64,000 nt of DNA from Actinocorallia sp. API 0066. Its GTDB lineage: Bacteria > Actinomycetota > Actinomycetes > Streptosporangiales > Streptosporangiaceae. Shown piece by piece: positions 17,458 through 26,221 of the stretch. How positions within the stretch are numbered: position 1 is the first letter of the stretch; every line of letters begins with the position of its first letter. The notes under the pieces were generated by a model. The model was not told the origin of the DNA and searched no databases. It worked only from the letters and a program-made list of their open reading frames with translations. The position numbers and the translations under genes were made by a program. The stretch spans positions 310,001-374,000 of the forward strand of contig NZ_JAJLQY010000005.1 in NCBI RefSeq assembly GCF_020991275.1, in the 5' to 3' direction.

Positions 17458-18138
17458 ATGGATATTTCGACATTACGTCCACCGCCTCGTGTTGGCACTG
17501 CGGCGGCGGGGCGGATCGGGTGGGGGGCGGGCGTGTGTTTGGGTGAGGGGGTGCGTGGGTGGGAGGGGTATGAGGGGCGGGGCGGGGAGTTGGGGCGGGT
17601 GTACGAGGGTGTGGGGTTCGAGGAGGTGCATGGGGCTTGGTTGGGGTTGGTGCCTGCGGGAGGGTCGCGGGTGTTGGACGTGGGGGCGGGGAGTGGGCGG
17701 GACGCGGCGGGGCTGGTGCGGGCGGGGCACCGGGTGGTGGCGGTGGAGCCGTCGGAGGGGATGCGCCGGTTCGGGCGGGAGGCGCATCCGGAGGAGGCGA
17801 TCACCTGGGTGGACGACTCACTGCCGGACCTCGCCTCGGTGGAGGGCTCTTATGGGCTGGTGCTCGTGTCGGCCGTCTGGATGCATCTGGAGGCGGACGA
17901 GCGGCCTAGGGCCATGGCTCGGTTGGCCGTCCTCTTGGCGCCCTCGGGGATGCTCGTCTTGACCCTGCGTCACGGGCCGTCGCCTCCCGGACGCCCGATG
18001 TTCGACGTCACGGCCGAGGAGACGATCGCGCTGGCGGCCGGGCAAGGGCTCGGCGTCGTCCTGCGCACCGGTTCGACCGACCGGCTCGACCGCCCCGGGG
18101 TCGGCTGGACCACCCTCGTTTTCCGCCACCAGAACTGA
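17458..18138 (+). CDS. SAM-dependent class I methyltransferase
   Basis: Methyltransferase of up to 226 residues. Motif I is clear (RVLDVGAGSGRDAAGL near residue 70), with the acidic ribose ligand in VVAVEPS and a post-II/III region LVLVSAVWMHLE. The substrate is unknown; it resembles small-molecule rather than DNA methyltransferases. The N-terminal 55 codons are extremely G-rich, and the ATG at 17458 has no good ribosome site, so a GTG near 17532 could be the true start. The 140 bp upstream are unusually AT-rich for this genome. Confidence 0.78.
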   Translation: MDISTLRPPPRVGTAAAGRIGWGAGVCLGEGVRGWEGYEGRGGELGRVYEGVGFEEVHGAWLGLVPAGGSRVLDVGAGSGRDAAGLVRAGHRVVAVEPSEGMRRFGREAHPEEAITWVDDSLPDLASVEGSYGLVLVSAVWMHLEADERPRAMARLAVLLAPSGMLVLTLRHGPSPPGRPMFDVTAEETIALAAGQGLGVVLRTGSTDRLDRPGVGWTTLVFRHQN

Positions 18139-18217
18139 CATGAAATGAGATGTCCGACTTTGTCGGTGCTCGTCGCTACCCTCCCTGATATCTACCGATC
18201 GTGCGGAGGGGCGGGCC

Positions 18218-19213
18218 GTGGACGAGGACTTCTTCAGGTCGGAGCCGACAGCCCGCTCGGCGTGGCGGATGGCCGTGCTCATGGGCGCGAACGCGCGGAC
18301 GTACAAGTTCGCGCTCGGCGCCGCGCTGCTCGACTTCGGCGCCGAGGGCCGGACCGAGGTCTCGCTCGTCGAGCTGGCCTCCCGGTACGCGCTGGGCATC
18401 GTCGACCACCTGGACGCCGCCCCGCAGGCGCCCGCGGAGAGCGTCAGCCGCCCCACCGACTTCCTGTCGGTCGCGGCCCGCGAGGCGGCGCGGACCAGGG
18501 AGCTCGGGGCGCCCACCGAGGAGCTGCTGGACGCCGCGGTGCGCGGCATGCCCGGCATGGTGATGCGGAAGTTCCACAACCTGCGCGGCGGCGTCGAGCT
18601 TCCGCACCGGTTCTACGAGCTCGTCGGAGGGCGGCGCGACGGCGTCGTCAGGCTGCTGCCGGCCCTGCACCGCGCGACGGCGGCCGGGGGCCTCGGCCAG
18701 CTCCGCGGGGAGCTGGAGGCGCGGTGGAACATCGTGGAGTTCTCGTTCTCCGCCGAGATCGGGCGCGGGCTCGTCGCCGACGGGTTCGGGCTCGACACGT
18801 CGGGCCTGTGGCTGACCGACCGGCGGCGGCGGCGCTCGGTCGCCGGGGTAATTCCCGCCGTCCTCGGGTTCCAGCGGGGGCGCTGCCTCCTCTGCTGGGA
18901 GCATCTCGACCCGCACGGCGACGTGGCCGTGGACCACGTGTTCCCGTTCTCGCTGATGTCCAGGTTCACCCCATGGCGCGGGCCCGATCTGGACAGCGTC
19001 TGGAACCTCAGCCCTGCGCACTCCGCGTGCAACTCCGCCAAGAGCGACCGGCTTCCGACGCCGACGGAGCTGCGGAGGCTGGCCGAGCGGAACACCGCGA
19101 TCATGGGGTCGCCGCACCCCTTGCGGAGGACGTTGGAGCTGAGCCTGGGGCGGCGGTCGGGTGGGGACTGGTTCGGGTTCTTGCGGGGGGTTCAGGAGTA
19201 TCTGGAGGGCTAG
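18218..19213 (+). CDS. HNH endonuclease domain protein
   Basis: Protein of 331 residues with an N-terminal helical region and a C-terminal HNH nuclease module. The zinc knuckle CLLC lies near residue 228, the catalytic VDHVFPFSL near 245, and WNLSPAHSACNSAKSDRLP near 265-285 supplies the second metal and His/Asn positions. The start is GTG at 18218 behind GGAGGGGC. Stand-alone HNH proteins of this kind occur in defence islands and as McrA-like restriction enzymes, but no cognate DNA methyltransferase is obvious next to it. DNA is the likely substrate; specificity is unknown. Confidence 0.82.
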   Translation: MDEDFFRSEPTARSAWRMAVLMGANARTYKFALGAALLDFGAEGRTEVSLVELASRYALGIVDHLDAAPQAPAESVSRPTDFLSVAAREAARTRELGAPTEELLDAAVRGMPGMVMRKFHNLRGGVELPHRFYELVGGRRDGVVRLLPALHRATAAGGLGQLRGELEARWNIVEFSFSAEIGRGLVADGFGLDTSGLWLTDRRRRRSVAGVIPAVLGFQRGRCLLCWEHLDPHGDVAVDHVFPFSLMSRFTPWRGPDLDSVWNLSPAHSACNSAKSDRLPTPTELRRLAERNTAIMGSPHPLRRTLELSLGRRSGGDWFGFLRGVQEYLEG

Positions 19214-19239
19214 GGGATGTGTGCGTTGTGCACAGGTTT

Positions 19240-19304
19240 GGGGGTGGGGGGATGGGTGGAGGAGGGGGTGGGTTGGGGAAGGGTGGGCGGAATGCCCAGG
19301 GGGG
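19240..19304. other. G-tract cluster (potential G-quadruplex) upstream of pucR
   Basis: Dense runs of three to six G separated by one to three bases on the plus strand, immediately upstream of the GTG start at 19323. The pattern satisfies the usual G-quadruplex rule several times over. It could affect transcription or translation of the regulator. Confidence 0.5.
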
Positions 19305-19322
19305 CGCGGTAGCGTCTGGTGG

Positions 19323-20561
19323 GTGGAGAAGTGGGAGGTTCCTTCTGGGCGGATCGCCGGGTTGATCAGGGAGGGTGCCTCGCGGTTGTTGCAGGGGCCG
19401 GAGGGGGTGTTCCGGGACATCGACGCGGCGGTGCTCAAGGTGGGCGGCGAGCTGTCGCGGGACTCGGCGTTCGTTGAGGGGGTGCGGCGGAGCAACCGGG
19501 CGGTGCTGCTGCGCTGGGCGCTGGCCAACGTGGCGCGTCCCGGCGAGCCCGTGGCGCCCGAGATGAGCCCGGAGGCGATGGCGCTGCTCAGCGAGCTCGT
19601 ACGGCGTGGCCTGGATGATCGCGCCCTGCATGCCTTCAGGGTGGGCCAGAACGTCGCGTGGCGGCACTGGATGGCGGCGGCCTTCACCCTGACCGAGGAC
19701 CCCGCGGAGCTGCGCACCCTCCTCGACATCACCTCCCGGTCGGTGGCCAACTACGTCGACACGGCGCTGGCGGCCGTCACCGCGCACATCGCGCGGCAGC
19801 GGGACACGCTGACCCGCAGCGTCCACGCCGAGCGGCTGGAGGCGGTGAAGCTGCTGCTGCGCGAGTCGCCCCTCGACCCGGCGGAGGCCGGTGCCCGCCT
19901 TGGATACCGGCTGGACGGGACGCACACGGCGGCCGTCCTGTGGAGCTGGGAGCCACGGCCGGAGCCAGGCGTCCTGGAGCAGGCGGTGCAGCTGCTCGCG
20001 ACGCACGTGCCGGGCGGGCGGCCGCTCACCGTCCTCGCCGACGCGACGACGCTGTGGGCGTGGCTGCCGGGACGGATCCGGCCCGACGCGGACGGCCTGG
20101 AGAACTCCTTCGGCCGCTTCCCCCGCCTGCGGGTGACACTCGGCGCGACGGCCTCCGGGGTGGAGGGCTTCCGGGAGAGCCACTTCACCGCGCAGGCGAC
20201 CCGCCGCCTTCTGGACCATCCGGACCCACCGAGACGCGTCGCCGATTACGACCGCGTCCAAGCCGCCGTGTTGGCCACCCAGGACCTACGCGCCGCCCGG
20301 CACCTCGCCGAACGCACCCTGGGCTCGCTCGCCGAACATCCTGAGCTGTGCCGCACCTTGCGCGCCTACCTGGCCGAGCAGTCCAACGCGGCACGCGCGG
20401 CACGCAACCTGTACCTGCACCGGAACACCGTCCTGACCCGCCTGGCCCGCGCGGAGGAACTCCTCCCCCGACCCCTGAACGACAACCCCTTGAACCTCTC
20501 CCTAGCACTGGAGATCCACTACTGGCGCGGCACCCGCCCCGCCGACGAACCAGCCGGCTGA
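19323..20561 (+). CDS. PucR/CdaR-family transcriptional regulator
   Basis: Regulator of 412 residues with an N-terminal sensory region, a GGDEF-like central CdaR domain and a C-terminal PucR HTH (SNAARAARNLYLHRNTVLTRL, near residues 370-390). The GTG at 19323 is chosen because the protein becomes family-like from there; the site upstream is weak and G-rich. No obvious target operon is adjacent: the HNH gene precedes it and the next gene is convergent. Confidence 0.82.
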   Translation: MEKWEVPSGRIAGLIREGASRLLQGPEGVFRDIDAAVLKVGGELSRDSAFVEGVRRSNRAVLLRWALANVARPGEPVAPEMSPEAMALLSELVRRGLDDRALHAFRVGQNVAWRHWMAAAFTLTEDPAELRTLLDITSRSVANYVDTALAAVTAHIARQRDTLTRSVHAERLEAVKLLLRESPLDPAEAGARLGYRLDGTHTAAVLWSWEPRPEPGVLEQAVQLLATHVPGGRPLTVLADATTLWAWLPGRIRPDADGLENSFGRFPRLRVTLGATASGVEGFRESHFTAQATRRLLDHPDPPRRVADYDRVQAAVLATQDLRAARHLAERTLGSLAEHPELCRTLRAYLAEQSNAARAARNLYLHRNTVLTRLARAEELLPRPLNDNPLNLSLALEIHYWRGTRPADEPAG

Positions 20562-20665
20562 CGTCCGCATCCCCGCGACGACCGACATGGCCTTCGGCGT
20601 CCAGAAGCTCCCCATGGACTGCCGCACCGGCCTGGGAAAGCACCGCCTCCCCGGGGCTCTCCTAT

Positions 20666-22186
20666 TCACGGCCTCGGATCGACCGTCTTCAGTATCCAGA
20701 GCAGACCCCCGATCGCACGGAACCCCCGATCATCGATCTTGTCCGAACTGAAGTGCATAAGGTCGTTGCGGACCCTCGCCACCTCCTTGAGCAGGTCGAT
20801 CACCTGTCGCCTGTCGACGTTCCAGCCGAGTTTCGCCCAACAGGAGTCCAGGCCGACCAGGAAGGGGTAGGCGCCGAGAGTCATCTGCTCCTCCGACGTC
20901 ACCCACCGCTTCCGCGTCGCGCGCTGGTACTCCTCCTCGGTTATCCCGGCGCTGCGGCAGCTCCGGCGCAGGCGCGTCTCCACCTCCTCGACCAGGACGA
21001 ACGGGCGCACATGGTCGCCGAACTGCCGGGTCAGGTCGGACGCCGTGACGATCCCCGTGACCCGTGCCCGGTCGGCCGCGCGGACGAAGACGAACTGCTC
21101 GGCGTCGATCACGCCGATGAGGTCGAGCAGCGGAGCGTCGTGGTCGACGACGGTCGCTCTCGCCGTCGCGTCCGCGAGGGTCGGGGAACTGCGCGCCACA
21201 TGCGCGCGGCCGACGGACTCCCAGCTCACCGCGCCGTGATAGCGGCCGTCGTCATCGATGACGGCGAGCTGGGAGAAGTTGTGCGAGAGCATCGTCGTGA
21301 CGGCCTGCTGGAGCGTCGCGGTACTCGGCACCGCCACGATCACAGCGGGGGGCAGCGTGCCGATGTGCGGGGTAACCGACGCGATCGCCTCGACGTCCTC
21401 GACGTCCTCGACGTCCTGCCTGGCGTCCTCCGTCTCGGCCGTGGCCAGCTCGGGGCTCACCGGGACCAGCGCTACGACGGTGTCGAGCGATCCGTCGGTG
21501 AAGGGCGGCCGGGTGGTCAGTCCGGCGTCGGCGAGGTCCTGTCTGACCAGCTCGATCACGGCGGCCGTCCGGCGCTGCCATCCCCAGTGTTCGAGCAGGT
21601 CGCGCACCGTGAGCCGCCTGGGCTCGCCGGGGCCCGCGACGGCCTCCGCCAGGAGCTTCTGCCAGTGCGTGACCTCCTCGGCGCCGTCCACACCTGGGTC
21701 GAGACCGTGCTCGGCGACGGCGGCCACGCGGCGTGCCGCGTCATTGCGCGTGAGGCCGCAGACCGTCAGCAGGGAGCCGACGCTCGCCCTGAGGTCCGGC
21801 TTGAGCGCGTCCCTTGCCACATCCCCGCGCAGCCACACCACGTCGCGCACATGCTGGCGTCCCTCCGGCGCCTCGTCCCGATGCCGATAGCGGCCGCTCA
21901 CCCTACCGACGGCGAGTCTGCCCGGATCGGTATGCAGCGGCATCACCACGAGGTCGCCGACCGCGATCTCCTTGGCGAACCGCCAGAGCTGTCCCGTCCA
22001 GTTCCCGGCGACCTTGGCGGACAGCTCGGGGTAGGCGCGCTCCACAAGCGCCCTGAGATCCTCCCGTGAGGCCGCGGCGGACACGTCGCCCACCTTCGAC
22101 CAGCCGACGATCGTCAGGCCGGACCCCAGCGCCTCACGCTCGCGCTCGCCGTCGCGGCCTCCCCTGATGAGCCAGGCAGCGGACAC
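20666..22186 (-). CDS. PUA/EVE-like reader + CBS pair + HEPN RNase-like protein
   Basis: Protein of 506 residues with an unusual domain chain. Residues 1-155 resemble the N-terminal module of Mrr-type restriction proteins (WLIRGGRDGERE, TIVGWSKVGD, NWTGQLWRFAKEIAVGDLVVMPL), a PUA/EVE-like fold suited to reading modified bases. Residues about 160-255 are a helical linker domain. Two CBS motifs follow (about 290-400; SQLAVIDDDGRYHGAVSW and ARVTGIVTASDL), which normally bind adenine nucleotides. The C-terminal helical region (405-500) carries the HEPN RNase signature R-N-D-L-M-H at 473-478. The start is GTG 22186 with GGGAGGAA. Domain calls are by eye; a defence or stress RNase gated by nucleotide binding is inferred. 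Confidence 0.7.
   Translation of the reverse strand: MSAAWLIRGGRDGEREREALGSGLTIVGWSKVGDVSAAASREDLRALVERAYPELSAKVAGNWTGQLWRFAKEIAVGDLVVMPLHTDPGRLAVGRVSGRYRHRDEAPEGRQHVRDVVWLRGDVARDALKPDLRASVGSLLTVCGLTRNDAARRVAAVAEHGLDPGVDGAEEVTHWQKLLAEAVAGPGEPRRLTVRDLLEHWGWQRRTAAVIELVRQDLADAGLTTRPPFTDGSLDTVVALVPVSPELATAETEDARQDVEDVEDVEAIASVTPHIGTLPPAVIVAVPSTATLQQAVTTMLSHNFSQLAVIDDDGRYHGAVSWESVGRAHVARSSPTLADATARATVVDHDAPLLDLIGVIDAEQFVFVRAADRARVTGIVTASDLTRQFGDHVRPFVLVEEVETRLRRSCRSAGITEEEYQRATRKRWVTSEEQMTLGAYPFLVGLDSCWAKLGWNVDRRQVIDLLKEVARVRNDLMHFSSDKIDDRGFRAIGGLLWILKTVDPRP
21391..21417. repeat. Three tandem 9-bp repeats inside the HEPN-CBS gene
   Basis: CGACGTCCT is repeated three times without interruption and encodes an acidic Asp-Val-Glu run in the linker just before the CBS pair. 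Because the unit is a multiple of three, copy-number changes would alter linker length without a frameshift. Confidence 0.8.
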
Positions 22187-22268
22187 CCGATTCCTCCCTT
22201 GACGCCCGGTGTGGACTCGGGAATCTCATCACGGGAGTGGGGGTCGGAGTCTGAAGATCGGCGATATT

Positions 22269-23591
22269 TCAGGGGGCGGGTGGGGTGAAGGTGCAGGGGA
22301 GGCGTTTCAGGCCGTTGATGAAGCCGGATTCGAGGCGGTCGGGTTCGGCGGTGGTGTGGATGTCGGGGAGGCGGGTGAGGAGCTCGCGGAACATGACGGT
22401 GATCTCGCGGCGGGCGAGGTTGGCGCCCAGGCAGTAGTGCGGGCCGGGGCCGCCGAAGGCGATGTGCGGGTTGGGCGAGCGGGTGATGTCGAACGTCTCC
22501 GGGTCGGTGAAGACGGTCTCGTCACGGTTCGCGGAAGGGTAGTAGAGGGAGACGCGGTCGCCCTTGCGGAACCGGTGGCCGTTCAGCAGGTAGTCCCGCG
22601 TGACGTTGCGGCGCATGAAGATGACGGGGCTGCTGTAGCGGATGATCTCGTCGACGGCTCCCGCGATCCTGCCTTCGAAGTCCTCCAGCAGGAGTGCCTT
22701 CTGGTCGGGGTGGTCGGTGAGGAGTTTGAGGCCGTGGGAGATGGCGTTGCGCGTCGTCTCGTTGCCCGCCACGACGAGGAGCAGGAAGAACGCGCCGAAC
22801 TCCTGCGGCGTCAGCTTCTCGCCGTCGACGTTGGCGTTGACGAGGGCGGAGGTGAGGTCGCCGGTCGGGCGCCTGACCCGCTCGCGGCCGAGCCGGGCGG
22901 CGAGCCGGTGCAGCCGCCAGCCCGCGACGGACATGGCGCTGAGCGTGCGCAGCATGCCCAGTGTGCTGACCCTGCCGACGCCGCTGCTGTAGTCCACCTG
23001 AACGCCGGTGTATTCGGGGTCGGTGTACCCGATCGTCCGGTTGGTCAGGGCGATGACCTGGCCGTACTGCTCCGGCGGGATGCCCAGCATGTCGCAGATG
23101 ACCTCGGTGGGGAGCCGCACCGCGACCTTCGCCACGAAGTCACCCGGACCGGACTCGATGAGCTCGTCCACGATGCGGCGGGCCCGTCCGGCGATGTCGT
23201 CCTCGGCCTTGGCGAGCATGCGCGGGGTGAACGCGCGGGAGACGACGCGGCGGATGACGGCGTGCCGCGGGTCGTCCATGTCGATCATGGACTTGAAGTA
23301 GCGCTCGACGATCCGGGGAAGATCGGTCGGGCTGGTGGCGCTCGGCTCACTGCTGAACACCTCAGGGTGACGGCTCGCCTCCGCGACGTCGATGTGCCGC
23401 ACGAGCGCCCAGGTACCGGGGCTCTCGCCCACGATCGGCATCTTCGGGAGCTGGAAGTAGCGCGGTCCAGGTTGGGCGCGCAGCACCCGGAACGCCTCCG
23501 CGCGCTCCGCCAGGGGCCGCTTCCAGAACCTCAGGTCGGCGAGGTTGATCTCCTCGACCGCGAGCCTCCCCGCTGCGTTGTCCGTGGTCAC
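22269..23591 (-). CDS. Cytochrome P450 (CYP125/CYP142-like)
   Basis: Soluble P450 monooxygenase of 440 residues. The I-helix AGNETTRN, the ExxR motif (EIIR) and the heme loop FGGPGPHYCLGANLARRE with its Cys ligand are all intact. The MDMDDPRHAVIRRVVSRAFTP segment and overall wording are closest to the CYP125/142 group that oxidises the steroid side chain, though no cholesterol-catabolism cluster is visible here. It is divergent from a tetR gene across a strongly palindromic region, so that repressor probably controls it. Ferredoxin partners are not encoded nearby. Confidence 0.9.
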   Translation of the reverse strand: MTTDNAAGRLAVEEINLADLRFWKRPLAERAEAFRVLRAQPGPRYFQLPKMPIVGESPGTWALVRHIDVAEASRHPEVFSSEPSATSPTDLPRIVERYFKSMIDMDDPRHAVIRRVVSRAFTPRMLAKAEDDIAGRARRIVDELIESGPGDFVAKVAVRLPTEVICDMLGIPPEQYGQVIALTNRTIGYTDPEYTGVQVDYSSGVGRVSTLGMLRTLSAMSVAGWRLHRLAARLGRERVRRPTGDLTSALVNANVDGEKLTPQEFGAFFLLLVVAGNETTRNAISHGLKLLTDHPDQKALLLEDFEGRIAGAVDEIIRYSSPVIFMRRNVTRDYLLNGHRFRKGDRVSLYYPSANRDETVFTDPETFDITRSPNPHIAFGGPGPHYCLGANLARREITVMFRELLTRLPDIHTTAEPDRLESGFINGLKRLPCTFTPPAP

Positions 23592-23620
23592 CGGCGACCG
23601 CCCTCCTCGACGTCACGGCG

Positions 23621-23671
23621 ATTCTGGTGATGAGACACACCAGAAATTCTGGTGTCAACGATGACCAGAAT
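23621..23671. promoter_or_regulatory. Four-half-site operator between P450 and tetR
   Basis: A perfect 9-bp palindrome with one central base, ACACCAGAA-A-TTCTGGTGT (23637-23655), is flanked symmetrically by ATTCTGGT (23621-23628) and ACCAGAAT (23664-23671). All four half-sites share CCAGAA. The region lies in the 118-bp divergent promoter, so the TetR protein could repress both genes, perhaps as two co-operative dimers. Confidence 0.75.
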
Positions 23672-23709
23672 CGTCGGCGCCGTCAAGGGGGTGCGGCAGA
23701 ATCGGACGG

Positions 23710-24357
23710 GTGAAGCCGCAGCGGACCCGTACCTACCGCGGCGTGCCCGCCGAGGAGCGGCGCGCGCTGCGCCGTGCCGCGCTCATGGAGGCGGGCTTCG
23801 AGCTGCTCGGCACCCGCGGCTGGGCGGCCACCACGGTGCGCGGCGTGTGCGCGCTCGCCGGGCTGAACGACAGGTACTTCTACGAGAGCTTCAGCGACCG
23901 CGACACGCTCCTGCTCGCCATCGTGGACGCCCAGGCCGCCGAGGGCACCGCGCGGATCCTGGCGGCCGCTGAGGCCGCTCCTGCGAGCATGCCGGAGCTG
24001 GCGCGGGCCGCGGTGACGGCGACCGTCGACTTCCTCGTCGCCGATCCGCGCCGCGCCCACGTGCTCGGCCACGAGTTCCCGGCACACCCCCTGCTCCAGC
24101 AGCGGCGCGGCGAGATCATCAAGAACCTGTCGACGATGTTCGCCACGCTGACCCGCGAGGTCATCGGGGAGACGCCGCTGTCGGACACCGACGTCGCGCT
24201 GACGGCGTTCACCGTCACGTCGGGGCTGTGGGACCTCACGGCGTCCTGGCTGCGCGGCGAGCTCACGATCGATCGAGAGCACCTGATCGACTACACCGTC
24301 GCGTTCCTACTCACGACGACGGACCTCGCGGCGCCGCTCTGCCGACGGCTCACCTAG
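23710..24357 (+). CDS. TetR-family regulator (divergent from P450)
   Basis: Repressor of 215 residues with an N-terminal HTH (TVRGVCALAGLNDRYFYESF, about residues 42-61); the RYFYESF ending is typical of TetR proteins linked to lipid and steroid genes. The start is GTG 23710, with the operator cluster immediately upstream. The C-terminal ligand domain is of normal length. It probably represses the P450 and itself, with the P450 substrate or its CoA ester as inducer (inference). Confidence 0.88.
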   Translation: MKPQRTRTYRGVPAEERRALRRAALMEAGFELLGTRGWAATTVRGVCALAGLNDRYFYESFSDRDTLLLAIVDAQAAEGTARILAAAEAAPASMPELARAAVTATVDFLVADPRRAHVLGHEFPAHPLLQQRRGEIIKNLSTMFATLTREVIGETPLSDTDVALTAFTVTSGLWDLTASWLRGELTIDREHLIDYTVAFLLTTTDLAAPLCRRLT

Positions 24358-24381
24358 CCGGGCTCCGCTAGCCGGGCTCCG
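24354..24381. repeat. 14-bp tandem duplication covering two stop codons
   Basis: CTAGCCGGGCTCCG occurs twice head to tail. The first copy holds the TAG of the rightward tetR gene and the second holds the TAG of the leftward membrane-protein gene, so the two convergent genes end on duplicated sequence. Confidence 0.75.
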
Positions 24382-26164
24382 CCTTCCGGCCGCGCAGGCG
24401 GGGCGGCTTACGGACGAGGTAAGCCGACACGACGGTGACGCAGCCCAGGAAGACGGCGAAGAGGGCGGCGTCGCGGAAGTCGTCGGGGGCGCCGCGCGTC
24501 CAGGCGAGGATGGGCACCGGCGTCAGGACCGATCCGCCCAGGGCGAAGGCCAGGCCACGCAGCGGCTCCACCCCCTCGAGGTACTGGAAGATGGCCATGA
24601 CCAGCAGCGTCAGGCCCGCGATGAGGAAGCCCAGCATGAAGGGGCCGACGAGGATCCCGGCGAGGTCGAGGGAGTGCAGGGCCAGGCCGAGGGACGCGCC
24701 TATGAGGGTGAGCGGCGTACCCCAGCGCAGGGGACGGAGCGGGCCCAGCGCCGCCGGGGCGGCGAGAGCGAACACGAGCAGGCCCGCGAAGAGAGCGCGG
24801 TACCGGTAGGCGGACCCATCGGTGAGCGGGTTCAGCCGCCACTCCTCAACCGGCGCGACGGCGAACTCGACCGGAGTCGGCGAGACCGACGCCTCAGGGC
24901 CCCCCGCCGTAGGCGACTCCCCGAAGGACGGCGGCACCCCGACACCCGCGCCCGGTGTACCCGTGGACGGCGGGCCCGTAGGAGGCAGCGCGACGCCCGC
25001 GCCCGGTGTACCCGTAGGCGGAGCGACCGTGGGCGGCGCCGTGACATCCGTGGTCGGAACGACTGCCACCGGAAGGTCCGTGGGCGGCACCGCGACGGCT
25101 GTAGTCGGAACGACCGTCGTCGGAGCGCGCGTAGGCCGCGCATCCGTAGGCGGAGTGGTCGAGGGCGGGGAGGTCGGGAGGGTGGCGTCGGGGGTCGGGG
25201 GTGTGGTGGGGGTCTTCACGGAGATGAGGTGGGGGGTGCCGAGGCGTTTCCAGGAGCCTCGGGCGTTGCGTAGGGCGATGCCGTCGTCTCCGTTGGCGAC
25301 GACGACGATGTGGTAACCGTCGGGGTGTTCGAGGACGGCGAGGGAGTGGCTGAACATCGCGGGGTCCCGGCCGACGGCGTTCTCGCGCCGCAGGAAGTCG
25401 GCGCGTCCCGGCGAGATCTCCCAGACCGTCTTCCAGACGTGCCCGTCGGTCGTCTCCTGGACGGCGAGCCTGTGCGGGACGACCCGGTAGCAGTGGGCGG
25501 GGTCGGAAGGCAGGCAGTCCGGGGGCGGGGTGCCCGCGAGGGCCGCGTACGCCTGCTCCGTACTGACCCACCGCCACGTGAACCCGTCCTCGGTGGCCAC
25601 GTAGCCACCGCCTCCGCCGACGATGATCTCCCCGTTGACGGGGACGGCCTGTGCGGCGGTCACCGACCTGTCGTCGACGGAGGTGGCGGCCGTGGCGAGC
25701 ACCACGAAGGGCACGGCCAGAGCGACCCTGGCGGCGCGCGTCCAGCGCGCCCCGGCGTCACGGGTGCGGAGGTGGACGAACCAGCTGAGCGCGAGGGCGG
25801 GCAGCGCCAGCAGGTCCGTGGGGTCGGCCCGTACCAGGGACGGGCCGACGACGGCGGCCCACGCGTGGGAGGCGACGGCGGCCCCTGTGTCCGTCGCCTT
25901 CGCCAGGGTGAAGCCGACTCCCGTGACGGCCACGGCAAAGGCCGCCGCCCTGCTTCCGTTCCATCCGAGCAGACCGAGGCAGAGGGCGAGGAGCGCGGGT
26001 GCCAGGACGAGCCCCGCGACGTCGCTGAGCTTGCCCGTCACCACGCCGGGGAAGGCAGCCTTCAGAAGGTGGTCGTTGACGGCGAGGACGACGGCGGCGC
26101 CGACCGTCGCCGGGTGCGCCGCCCAGGCCAGGGGCGAACCGCGCCCGGCGGGAGGTTCCTCCAT
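24368..26164 (-). CDS. Multi-pass membrane protein with Pro/Thr-rich linker (unknown function)
   Basis: Not recognised. It is 598 residues long. About four membrane segments (15-150) precede an extracellular globular part (about 160-305) with short beta-repeat-like segments such as GGYVATEDGFTWRWV and TDGHVWKTV, reminiscent of BNR/beta-propeller blades. A Pro/Thr/Val-rich low-complexity stalk follows (about 310-425) and then about five membrane segments to a basic C-terminus. The stalk contains a perfect 20-bp DNA repeat at 24945-24964 and 24996-25015. A cell-surface sensor or wall-spanning protein is possible. It is convergent with tetR and lies downstream of the SoxR gene on the same strand. 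Confidence 0.7.
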   Translation of the reverse strand: MEEPPAGRGSPLAWAAHPATVGAAVVLAVNDHLLKAAFPGVVTGKLSDVAGLVLAPALLALCLGLLGWNGSRAAAFAVAVTGVGFTLAKATDTGAAVASHAWAAVVGPSLVRADPTDLLALPALALSWFVHLRTRDAGARWTRAARVALAVPFVVLATAATSVDDRSVTAAQAVPVNGEIIVGGGGGYVATEDGFTWRWVSTEQAYAALAGTPPPDCLPSDPAHCYRVVPHRLAVQETTDGHVWKTVWEISPGRADFLRRENAVGRDPAMFSHSLAVLEHPDGYHIVVVANGDDGIALRNARGSWKRLGTPHLISVKTPTTPPTPDATLPTSPPSTTPPTDARPTRAPTTVVPTTAVAVPPTDLPVAVVPTTDVTAPPTVAPPTGTPGAGVALPPTGPPSTGTPGAGVGVPPSFGESPTAGGPEASVSPTPVEFAVAPVEEWRLNPLTDGSAYRYRALFAGLLVFALAAPAALGPLRPLRWGTPLTLIGASLGLALHSLDLAGILVGPFMLGFLIAGLTLLVMAIFQYLEGVEPLRGLAFALGGSVLTPVPILAWTRGAPDDFRDAALFAVFLGCVTVVSAYLVRKPPRLRGRKAEPG

Positions 26165-26221
26165 GAGCCCGGCCCCTTCCGGTCCGCCTTGCCGATCTCC
26201 GCATATGTCGGCCTTGGCAGG

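Noticed and set aside
17458-19213. Methyltransferase + HNH pair as a restriction-modification system
   Set aside because: The methyltransferase lacks a DPPY/NPPY or PCQ motif and looks like a small-molecule enzyme; adjacency alone is not enough.
21391-21417. 9-bp repeat as a phase-variation switch
   Set aside because: The unit is a multiple of three, so slippage would not shift the frame; only linker length could vary.
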